Shown here: positions 48,601 through 60,600 of the stretch, piece after piece
Layout of the letters: the number at the start of each line of letters is the position of its first letter
How positions within the stretch are numbered: position 1 is the first letter of the stretch
NCBI RefSeq assembly: GCF_000003815.2
Contig: NC_049992.1
Coordinates: 7,402,493 to 7,466,492 of the forward strand
DNA from: Branchiostoma floridae
Lineage: Eukaryota; Chordata; Leptocardii; Amphioxiformes; Branchiostomatidae
Length of the DNA stretch: 64,000 nucleotides
Reading direction: 5' to 3'
The notes under the pieces: generated by a model
Seen by the model: the letters and a program-made list of their open reading frames with translations, nothing else
What the model was told of the DNA's origin: nothing
The model's database searches: none
Position numbers and translations under genes: made by a program

Positions 48601-51600
48601 CAGTGGACTTTCCCAATGACACCGTTTGACCTCTTGGGCGCCATGTTTGATTTTGGCTCGGCGTGATAACAGAACCCAAACACACAGATTTTGCCGTTAT
48701 TTCCCGGCAGTTATGATAAAAAATCGATGATGTTATACCCTTGAAAATAACGCAGTGGTTTCGGTAACATTTTAGTTGCCAAAACACAAGCCAATTTTAG
48801 CGATATTTCTCGCGAGTTATCATCAAATATCGACAGTTGCTACAGTCTTGAAAATGACGCAGTCGTTTCGGCAAGTTTACTTCGCCAAAACACAAGCCGA
48901 TTTTAGCGGATTTCCCGCCAGATATCATCAAAAATCGAGGCCACTACACACTTGAAAATGACGCGGTCGTCTTCGGCAACATTTCGGTCGCGGGCGGACC
49001 GGATTCGGGGTGGTCGCGGTCACAGAAGACAAGTGGTCGCTTTGGCCACGTTGCTTAATGCTTGTGTCTATGGGGAGGAAAATCGGGACCGGCCAAAAGC
49101 GGTCGTAATAGGCCGATGGTCGTCTTACAGACGTGGTCGCTTATACAAGTTTCACTGTATACTAGTATACATCATATTCTTGACATCTAAGTTTTAGAAA
49201 GATAATAAAAATGTCTGTCATGGTACTTGTTTAAGAATTTGATAGCTTGCAACTAAGTTTTATTATTAGGTTATTACTAAAGTTTTTTTGGTGCACCCAA
49301 TTTTTCAGGCTGGGTGCACCAGTGCACCTAATCCCAAAAATGAATTTCGAGCCCCGAGCATGTTTGTCTGTCTGTGTGTTCACAGCTTAACTCGAGAAGA
49401 CTTTGATGGATCCTGATAGTATTTGGTAGAAGGGTAGGGGTCAGAAAAACAAAGGTCAAGTTCGATTATGGGCCCCCTAGCAGAAGTTACATTTTTAATT
49501 TCTTGTGTTCTGGACATGCTGTAGTTGTTTTTTTTTGTAGTAGATAGCCCTTGTTTCTACTAATCTGAACAGAGAACAGATACATTTTTCAGTTATGAAT
49601 ATTGATGTTCTGATTTTAGACCATAGCAATTCAATTTATTGCTTTTAAAGAGAAAAAATTGTGGAGTAGAAGATAAAGAAAGTTAAACATCCTTTTACTC
49701 ACTGCCCAGGCAACAGGCCCACCTCTAACGTGGTCGTGCTCTGTGTTCAGGCGGTGGGAGATAAATACTTTTGTTTGGTGCTACAGCCTCGAGTGACGTT
49801 ACCAGACTTCAGAGGCTCATGGTCCAATCATACATCATCATCATCATGTTTGCTAACCCTATGCAAAAAAAAAAAATGAAAACCACTTACTTTCTTAAAC
49901 TGGAACTGAAAGAAATTTTGTTGTCTTTCTGGCTTTTGATACCATTTAGTATATCATTTTTCATAACTTTGGTATGGAATCAAACGCACAAGGATCACAA
50001 ATCTGGTACTGCTTTACGATCAGTGACTGGTTAAGAGGGGTTCTTGGCTCTTGGTTCTTAGCTGAGTAGTGGATCCAAAGTCGTCCTCTGTTCTCAAGGT
50101 CAGAGATTGGTTCTCAAGGTCACGTTGGTGGAGGACACGTCTGGCATGTGATATCAAGTTTGTGTAGATTGTGAGAGGGGGCTTCATGTCAAAATGGGCA
50201 AGATGAAGAGTTTGAGCTTTTAGAAAGATTTAGGAGACTGTGATTGGTTATATTTAAATGTGATTCAATGAAGCCCACACATCTACGTGCAAGCATATCT
50301 AAACATATGCAGAGCAACAGACGATAAACTGGATAGGGACATATGATTCAGTTACATAAGAATAAGAAGTATTTTTTTTACCATCTTACTGATTCTTAGA
50401 TGCTAAGGATTGTTCTCATTTAATGAAAATGATTTTCTCTCTAAGAATATTTGCCTTAACCCAGACCAACACAGACTAAGAGGTGGCCCACCTCCAAGTA
50501 AGTATCCTGCATTTTCTTACTATCTCAAATGTATGTAGTTATGTGTACATCTTTAATAACAGTTTCAATATATTAAGTATAGAAGTCAACACACATTTTA
50601 TTAAATGCATTTAGGTTACCGAGCACACAAAATAGTAATAAAAGCCACAAGAGTGCAAAACACAAGGTTATTGTACAAAGAAGAGGAACAAAAATAGCAA
50701 AACCTCATTAGGTACCTATGACATGTCTGCATTTCCTTCCTGTCCTTTGAGGAAGTAAAACTAAATAAATTCAGGAAACAGTGAGTTGACTTCCTGTCTT
50801 AGAGAAATACCTTGAAATACATGTAGTAACAACTTCCTTTTATGTAGTAGACCAAGAACATTGCTCTCCAGTTGAAATAAGATATAAGAAATGCATTTTA
50901 AAGGGAAATGAGACTGTGCAGGAGTTAGCTAGCTGTACTTCCTGTAGCTCAAATAGATCCACTTCCTGTGTGTGCTTTTATTAAATACGATTTCCTGGGA
51001 TGGGGTTATGTCAGGACAGGTGTTGTAGCTGAAGAGAACGTGGGCGTCTCTCAAGCATATAGCTGTGGAAAACAGGCACAAAATTCTATTAGCATCTGCA
51101 AGCTGCTGTTGGTATTGTAGTGATTTCAGTTAAGCTTGAAATGTTACCATTGACAACGCTGTAGAAAAAGATAGCTTGATACCTTCAAGAAGGAAGTTCA
51201 CATCTGACTGGGGCACTGTTTCTCTGTATGTTCACACCTATAACACTAGATCCTTCTGATGAATTTGTTTGAATTTTGGCATGTGGGTAGTGGTTGAGAT
51301 GTTGAAAATACATGGCGATTTTGGGCACCGTAGCAGTATTGTTTATACGTTTTCTTCTGTTTTTCCCTCTCCAGGACCAGAAGACTATCACCAGCCCAGA
51401 GCAATCCCAGCATACACCCATCCTGGATCGGCAGCTCAGCAGCAGGTCTGTTTCTTACCTCCCAGAAGAATGGAGGTGTTGTTTTCACCTCATCAGTTCC
51501 GTTTGTCTGTATTTGTATGTGTTCCCGCTGCAATAACTGAAGAACAACTGTGGTGATATTAAGTTTGTAGATAGGTGTCGTGAACAGAAGGTCAAGTCGA

Positions 51601-54600
51601 GTTTGGGCCTCCTGGTGGGTAACCTTGGTACTGCAGCAGAACCAGTGTTATATAAATGCAGGACATGTTGTGGTCTTCATTTTTCAGTGGCAGATAGATC
51701 TTATTACTGTCACATTTTCAGTAGTATTTGTTATGTATGCATGTTTGTGTCTTAATGTTTAATTGTGTAACAGCTTTGATTGCCATGAGATTTGGTCTTG
51801 TCTTATGAAAGAAAGTATAAGATTTTTCGGCCCCCTGGCAGCTTTCCTTTCTACTACAACAGAACATTTAATTTTTTTCTGTCTCGTCTTCTGGACAAGC
51901 TTAGAATAAGGCAAGCTATTTTCTGAACAGTTAAAAGTAGTACAGAATTGAGAGAAAAGTGTAACACTTGCTATCTAATCCAATCTGTTCTAATGTTTTC
52001 TTCCAGAAAACTTAGAACTTGATTTGTTGAAGAATATAATTGACACGAAACTATTGAAAAGTAGTCAGCAGTCATGTCCCAAAACATTCCATCATAAAAT
52101 TAAAACTATTTTTGTTGACTTTTGTGGAAAGCAACTCTATGTTTGCAAAGTTCTTGACAGAAACTCTTGTGAAGCTGACAGCTTTCCTTTCTACTACAAC
52201 AGAACATTTAATTTTTTTCTGTCTCGTCTTCTGGACAAGCTTGGAATAAGGCAAGCTATTTTCTGAACAGTTAAAAGTACTACAAAATTGAGAGAAAAGT
52301 ATAGCACTTGCTATCTAATCCAATCTGTTCTAATGTGCAAATGAATGGCTTTCAAAATGAACCTTGTCACTCAAGTTTTACTTCAGAAAACCCAAGATAG
52401 TAACTAGTATCAATGTCAGCACAGCTGCTAATGATGAGGTGTGGTCACAGCATAGATAAAAAAAATGATCTTAAGAAAGTCGTGGTAGTTCCCAAGATAG
52501 CTTGGTACGAATATAATCTGCTAAATATATTACAGCTTGGAATGTCAGGTAGATGTTAATTTGAACAGTGTGTGATGGTCTTTGATCTTTGTGAAGAACT
52601 CAAGGTGTGCACGGCTGAATGGATGCTATCATTAGGTATTAGTGGATGGTAACTTGTCTGAAGGAATCAGGTCCAATTTGGTGGAAGGAATCCGGTCCAA
52701 TTAGAAAAGATGTTGCCCACAATGAGTAGAAAATGGGTCCAAATGTGGAAAGGTTCTATTTTTAAGCACACACGACACACTGTAGCTCACTATACTGTGT
52801 AGTGTGGATAATGTGATACATTATCCATCAAGTCCATCTCTCTCTCTCTCTGATTGCTGGGCTGGGATTTGAACAGGTGATGTTAGTTGAAGACAATCAA
52901 AGACATGTTCAAAATTTTTGCACCAGAAAGGGTTGTCATTGATCTTTGTCGTTTCTGGTATAACCTTGCAAGTAATGGTGAAACGCAATGGAAATTGCAG
53001 TTTAAAACATGTTGTCAAAACTTGATCAGTGGTCAAAAGTGAGGTTGCCCCATCAGAATTTCTGGTTGCCCCACTTCCAAGTTATTACCTTTTTCAAATC
53101 AGCTACTTATCCGTTATCTTTTCTTCCAGTTACATGTAAAAACTTGTGTTTTATCTTATGAAGAAATAGATAAAAAAAGCTGATGCATGTTGGTGAGGAA
53201 AAGCGGTGTTCCAAAACTTCAGGTTTAACATTAAGTTACGCCATTAAGTTACGCCATTAAGTTACGCCAAGCAAAATGTGGTTGTGTTTGCAGTTGTGCA
53301 AGTGGGTATTTCCAGCACTGTTGAGTGTTGAGCGATTTCTTTCTTTGTGTTTTTCCTTCTGTAGATACAGTGTATACAGAATGTAATGCTGTCTAAACCA
53401 GAACTTTGTCTGTCATTTTTCTGCAGGGCTTGCCAATCCAGCAGGGGAGGCACCCCCACACTGCCCCCTCCCCTCATGACATGAACAAAGGCCAAGTCAG
53501 CAGCCAGGGCCCCCCTCCCGTGGTGGGCACCCCCCCTACAGGCCCCTCCCCGGGTCCGCAAATGTCCCAACAGACTCAGATGTATGCTTCAGTATCCATG
53601 TCACAAGGCCACAGGTCGTCCCAGGTAAGGATAGGAACATTGGTTCAGGCATTTATGAACTATTAGGCATCGGTTATTATGTTCTACTTTGTTATATATG
53701 CATATATATTTATGTCATACCTGGGCCGCGATAACGTTCAACACAGGTGTTCTGGACTAGATGATAAAAAGCCGTATCACACTGGCTTCGAAGTTGTATC
53801 GCATAAAAAGTTTGAACGTAGTTCGCATTTGCCAAGTGCACCGCGGTCAAAAATTCGAATACCTGATTCGGACTTCGGAATTCATTGCTCCCGTTACAAT
53901 TTTGTTTCGAGGACTCCAAGTTTACTCAACTTATGGCGCATTTTGCATCGAAAGTTGTTTTCTCGGGTGGGTATGACATAAATAAAATGTAACGTGGTGT
54001 ATTCAGCATCACTTTCAGGAGCTAACCTAATAGTTTTCATTAGAAACAAAATCCATACATTGTAGCTAGTACTATGAAAAGGGGTTGTAAGAAAGGGTGG
54101 ACAGCTTTCAAGTAAGGTAAGTTGACAAAGTGTTAATACACAGTATAGGTGGGGATCTGCTTTCCTCTGACTATCTCGCATAATTGCATGAAAAATTGTA
54201 CTCTTCTTATAACATTACCTAATCATCGTAATGAATGATAAGATTTCAAATTCAAACAGATTGTGTATAATGTGTACCAATGCTTCCCTTGGGGATGGAA
54301 TATGACAAGTTGAAATTGCTATGCTGTGAATGTAACAGGTTGACTTTGCAGTTTTTCCCATTTTGTAAATTATAGAGCATATTAGAAAGAATATATTTTG
54401 CATTCATGTTTTCTTCTGGAAAACTTAGAACTTTATTTGTTGAAGAATATAATTGACATGAGACTATTGAAAAGTAGTTGGCAGTCATGTCCCAAAACAT
54501 CCTATCATAAAATTAAAACTACTTTTGTTGACTTTTGTGGAAAGCAACTCGATGTTTGACAGAAACTCTTGTGAAGCTGGCAAAACAGAGCAACAAGTCT

Positions 54601-57600
54601 GCGAGCTCCTATGGACATTATTAGATGAAATACTACACAATTTTTAGGAATGTTCGCAGGTAAATGAGTCCCGTGTAATGGTCTTGTGGATTCTCACCTA
54701 AAAATGTAGACTTGCTAGTGATTATGGAGTTCTGACAATCAACATATTTAGCAGAAAGTTGCAACACCTGACTTGTAGAAAGATAAGATGGGAAAGTCCT
54801 GCAAAGTCAAGCCTTCCGTGGGAGGATTGGTTGGTGTCCCACGTTGTGGGTGGTGTTGGGTGGTACGTCCTTGTGACTGTGTGTACTGTTTGTGTGCCCC
54901 TCTTATGCATGACAGCCGGGAATGGGCAGACACATGCAGGTAGCTCTCTTCATATATTTGCACACTCACTGGCTCACTCCTCACACTATTGCCTTATTTT
55001 ATACACACACAAAACAACTATAGTTAGACCCGGCTCGAAATACATGTCTGTTAGCTGCAATGCGCGGGACGAAAATTTAAAGATTGCATGTTACAATTAG
55101 ATACCAGGGCTTGAAATTCATTTTTGGGAATTTTTGGGTGCACCACATAAAATAGAGTAGAATATCAGAATAACCTAACTGCAAACCTACTAGTCTGTGT
55201 AACACAAACTCCGCTGTCCAGGGCTCTAACTCGGCGGATGTTTGGCGGGCTGCTATAAGCGAGATTTAATCAGGCTACAAACCTACTAAATTAGTAATTT
55301 GAACGGCGCTCTTTAGAAAACGGAAGTACTATGACAGTCATTTTATTATCTTTCTAACACATAGATATGGTGTTTACTTAGTATACTGACATCTTAACAT
55401 ACATAAGCCTCTGAAAATATTTGGGTGTACCCACTGAAAAAAATTGGGTGCACAGCTCCAATTTTGGGTGCACCTGGGTGCACAAAACCCCAGTATTTCG
55501 AGCCCTGGATATGTAGAATAAATTGTGCAACATGATTTTCATTCTTCGAAATGGTTCAGGCTGCAAAGTTGCAAGGAGTTACAAAGTCATATAGGATGAT
55601 GCCGTAAATCGTGGTAATTTTTTTTCAGTGTTTGTGTGCTATGGTATTGTTTAGACTGCCAGCGTAGAACACTGAAAATCTCCTTTCCACTTTTACTGCG
55701 ATATTAAATGTCTGTGAAAAATGATTATTTGGTATTTGGAAAAGTTGTTAATATTACAAGTGAATATTTTAGATAACTGACAAATATTGCAGTTAACAGA
55801 CAAAAAATTTTTTGAGCCCTGAAGACATGAACATGCATATAACATTGCATTTTTTGGCATCCATTTTAGAATGCTAGATAGTCCATCTTTTCAAGGAAAC
55901 ATGTACTTTCTAGGTAGTTTCTAGGTAGTTTGCCTTAGAACATACAGGCATTTGAATTACTACTACTAGTACTACATGCTGTATCTGATCAGATTGTAAC
56001 CAAAATCCCCTTGCTTTTAACCCACTGCACCACAAGGGAGGTCCGAGACAGGTAAACATGAAATTTACGCATCTTTTTACGCTCGTTTCACTACAACCTA
56101 CCACCTTACTCTAGCTCCCTTCCAATGAATCGCATCAGTTTTTCTCCTTTGTTCTAAGACTCCTTTAAGAATAATCAGAAAAATGTCTTTTCTAGAATCG
56201 TTGATCTATTATTATGTTTTGGCTCTGTTTTGAAATTGGAGAGTGTTGGAACCAAGGAAATCAATCGGTGTGTCCTTAATTGTCATCTGGACCATGATTG
56301 GTTCTGATGGAAGAATCATTACTCACACCCATGCAATGTAACTAATCACAATTCATCTTACATCAACAACTGTTACCCTTATATGCCAACTGTTTGATTT
56401 CCAGTATGTAATTTGAATTGATTCTTAAAAATTCTTTGCTCTTTTTTTCTCTCTTCTGATTCCAAAGCACCAAGGTCCGAGACAAGGCCACCAGGTAAGC
56501 TGCGTCTTGTTTAAAACAGTTTCTCTCTATTTTTACTCTGTCACAAGCCAGAAACAATCTTACAACAAATAAGATGCAGGAAGATGTATTTCTTAGAAAA
56601 GCTTTTAGTCAATGCCTCAGGAGTGGATCCTTCTCGTATTGTTGTTGTGTTGCAATTGTGTGTTGACATATTCATGTCAGAAACCTACTAGAAAAATGTT
56701 TATGACGGTTAGACATCCAGGTAAACAATATTCGAATACAATTCAATCTCCACAACTGAAAAAAAGCGGAGATGTACTTCTGGACATTCTGAGTGACATC
56801 CATCACTCTTCTTCAGCGTCACTAGAATGAAATGGCAAAAACAGTTGAATACAAGTACATCTTACTAGAAAATGTTCAACCCTGCAACCATTTTTTCTAG
56901 TAAGATTTACTTGTAAGTTGAATTGTTTCTGCCATTTCATCCTAGTGATGCTGAAGAAGAGTGATGGATGTCAGTCGAAACGCCCGGAAATATATCTCCA
57001 TTTTTATCCACTTATAGAGGTTGAATTGTATTTGAACACAGGACTGTGTATTACTTTTAGGCCTCATCATCTTTAACTGGGACCTGCTAGAAGCTAATGA
57101 GAGAAGGCCATGGCCTGGCTGTGGTACTGGTGCGGAACGATATGATGATGATGATGATTTGAACACTGAAAAGATTGTTTTTTTATGTCTGTGAAATGAA
57201 GGTCTTAACGTTCGTAAATTTTCCCCCTCCCCAGCCCTACTACAGAAGTTCGGGTCCCACAGCCAATGGCAGAGTGCCGTACCAAACGGGGCCGAGATAT
57301 AGCGCTCCCCAGACGGTCACGTCGGCGCCGCCCCCTCAGATGTTCCAGCACCCGAACCAGATGATTCCTGGCCATGTCCCGCAGCAAGCGTACCCACAAC
57401 CCACGCTGTTCATACCCCAACAGGTAAGGCACGGTTGTTTCTTGTAAGGCCATGTTGATTGGATACACTAGAAGCCTGTTAATTGCACAACGGATAACCG
57501 CACACTTCTGTTTATGGCACGGAAATCCCAAAATCCGAAACCAGTGCAGTCCAGCTGGATAACTTCGTATTATTGCACAATCTGGATAATTGCATGAAAT

Positions 57601-60600
57601 ACTCTGGCAAATGGGGTGTGCAATTAAACAGCTTCTACTGTATATGGATGACATCCTCTTGTAATCCCAAAACTGATGATGCAAACGTGGGCAGAAACAA
57701 AAGGTTGGCAAAGAAAGAAGTTGCAAACACAGAATATGGTATAGGTAACAATACAATTCTTCGTTTTTATTCTTTTACTTATCTTCTTGACTTTGGCATT
57801 GACTTTGGCTTTCTGATACAAGTCTGTTTGCCAATATTTTTACCAACGTGTGGCATATATTTGCTCATTTTGCTGCTGCTTTGCATGATTTACACTATGG
57901 TGAAAAACATTTCTTTTGGAAATGTGCGAATGTCATCCAGTCCATATAATGGAATCACCAAGGCCTGAAGTAGCGGTGGTTAGTTGAGTTCTCCATTGGG
58001 TGGCTTGGGAAACCCATGTCACTCAGATATGTCTGAAAGCGATCAAAAATTTTCATGAGAAAGTTTCATTATTTTTTTTCAAAGAATTGCAACAGGAGAT
58101 ACAAACTTCTGTATTAAAAGAAATTACATTTTTAGGAGTTTCCATGCAATTTTGATTGTCAGGATTTTGGAATTTTGTGTTTTGTCATCAAAAAGAGTAT
58201 TTTGATAGGGTGAGATATTTTTCCATCCATTTCAAATCTTTCCCTTTTTCAAAGGAGAACCTAAGACTGCATGTACAGGTATAATTGTGCATTGTTTGTA
58301 GCATGGCTGTGTTCTTTGTTACTTGTCTTTCTTACTTTGCTGCTCTAATGTCCATGTCTGTCACTGTGTGCTTCCTTAGACAATAACGGCTCATTTAAAC
58401 TTAGGACCAGATCACAAAATATTTCACTCGCTTTTAAGATTCAGATTCAGTTTTATTTCAGTTGGCCAGGCATGTGACATATTCAATATTCACATGAAAT
58501 GCACCAAGATTTACAACATTCAAAGAAGACTTAGCTAAAATATAAGTACACATATAGTTTTAAAAACTTGATGCATGCCGCTCATAATTTAGAGTGACGA
58601 CAGTAGGTGAAACGTAGCTTACTCCAGCTAACACACTACAAAACATTTGACTAGTTGGCTGAAATGGTGTACTAAAACTTGCAAGTCCTACACAAGTATT
58701 TTTCCTGGCAATGGTCCTCATACAGTCATAAGAGCCCTTCAGAAACCTGTACTTGAAAAATGTTGGGGCAAAAGAGCATGGTCTGGTTGCAAAATGGCAT
58801 CTAGAATGATGATTCAATTGGTGAATTCTGTATGACACGTTGTGTGTGAATACACTATTTCCAACTGACTAGAACAAGCCATTCCAGTTTTCATACACAC
58901 ACCTACCTCTAATATAATAATACAGTTTGAATCTTGACCGAACCTCCATAAAAAGTGCATGGTGAGTGAGACAGAACTAGAGTGTGAATTCTGCTTTGTT
59001 GCCACCTTTGCAGACTCTGTGAATCTTGAGTTAATGTCAACGTTAGTCCAACATGTTTGCAGAGCTAATTGCCTGACAGTGTGAGTGTTCCTACCTGTGT
59101 GTTGCTATGCTGTGTGCTCTGCTATGCTTTGCTCTCGCCTGTCCGCTGTACTAACTCCCAAACTCCGTACTCAGTACCCCCCTGTATTGCAGTATCGTCC
59201 GCAAGCCATCCCCCATTTCCAACCACCACAGCCGACCATCCAGAGCGCCACGGCGTACTTCCAGCCGGCGCCACAGGGCCCTGGACCGGGCGGCACCCAG
59301 GCCACCTACAGGACAGGCGGGGAACAGCTACAATGTAGGCACCAATACTGCTTATATGTGGTGTATTATTACCTCTAGTTTAGAAGGTTGTGTTTTTGTG
59401 TTTTTTCTAAGGACCGGGGAACAGCTACAATCAGGCTTTTAGCTAGGATTTTATTATAGGGAGTCCAAATTTATTGTTGAGTCGCGGTAAGTAACTGTTG
59501 TAGGGGGGTCCGGGGACATCCACCTTCCATGGTGCAGAGTTTTTGATGATTTTAAGTTTAAAAAGTGCATTCTAAGGTATCCTAAGAGGTAAAAGTACTG
59601 TTACAGAGGTCTCAGAAGAAGACTGTGACCACAGATGACCTGGTAGCATCCCTGGTCAATCAGAATTTCATGCCTGTCAGAGGATTTTTTTCCCAGTGTA
59701 AGGGGGTCCAGAGCGTCAAATTTCTTGTTATTCTAAGAAAAGTGCGTCCAGATGAAACGTTGACGCATGCCTGGCTAAAAGCCTGACTACAATGTAGGCA
59801 CCAATACTTAGTCTATTTATCTGCAGTGTGTTATCACCTCTAGTTTAGAAGGTTGTGTTTTGTGTTTGTTATAAGGATAACTTTTAAAACTTTTTATGCA
59901 ATATTGATAATCAGATACAATATTTAGGCAACAGTGCAGTATCTTGGTGGAACAGTATCTTTTGCAGTTTAAAGTTTTTGGTTGAGTCTGGAAGTTATTT
60001 GCTTCCTTTTTTTCTCTGCCATGTATTTGTTTTGTTCAGTTGTAAGTATGTCACGAGGTGACAGCGTGTTAAGTCACTGTTAACCCCTGGTGTGGGGAGT
60101 GTCACCCGAGTAATTGGGAGCAGATGTACAGGGGTTTGAGAAGGGACACGTATCAGGGTGGGGGATTCCAGGAGAGACACCGACAGGGTAGGACGTGTCC
60201 ACTTGATCTCTGAATAAAGTCATCATCTCCGCCACATCATGCCTCTGTCCTGATCCTTGACTTGACTCACTCCCTGCCACCGTGACATCTGGTAGTACGG
60301 CTGGGGTGAGTCAAGTTCAACGGACGGGACAGGGGCAGACGAGAGCCGTTCAGAGACGTAGGACAGAGTGCCGATCCGGAGTACCGAGCCCGCGGGGTTG
60401 ACCAGCAAGTCCAGCAAGGGGCAGGCGACAGGCGAGCGTCGGTGGCCGAGGCGAGCGAGAGGGAGCAGCAGAGGAGGCGTCGTCCGAGAGATGCAGGCCG
60501 ACTTCTACTCTGACAGAGAGCCGGCCCGGAGTGCCTGCGGCAGTAACGACCTGCGGTAGCGGCAAAGAGAGCGGCAGTGGCCGGGGCAAGGCTGGACAGC

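Larger units (their letters stand above)
36736..51374. other. Long first intron of eIF4G
   Basis: About 14.6 kb. It holds a possible alternative first exon near 43.4 kb, a 100-bp tandem repeat at 45.7 kb and a nested transposon at 47.5-49.4 kb. The remaining DNA (36.8-43.2, 43.5-45.6, 46-47.4 and 49.4-51.3 kb) is AT-rich and shows only short random frames. Confidence 0.6.

Noticed and set aside
53262-53570. Minus-strand frame opposite an eIF4G exon
   Set aside because: Glycine-rich shadow of the proline-rich eIF4G exon 53427-53624.
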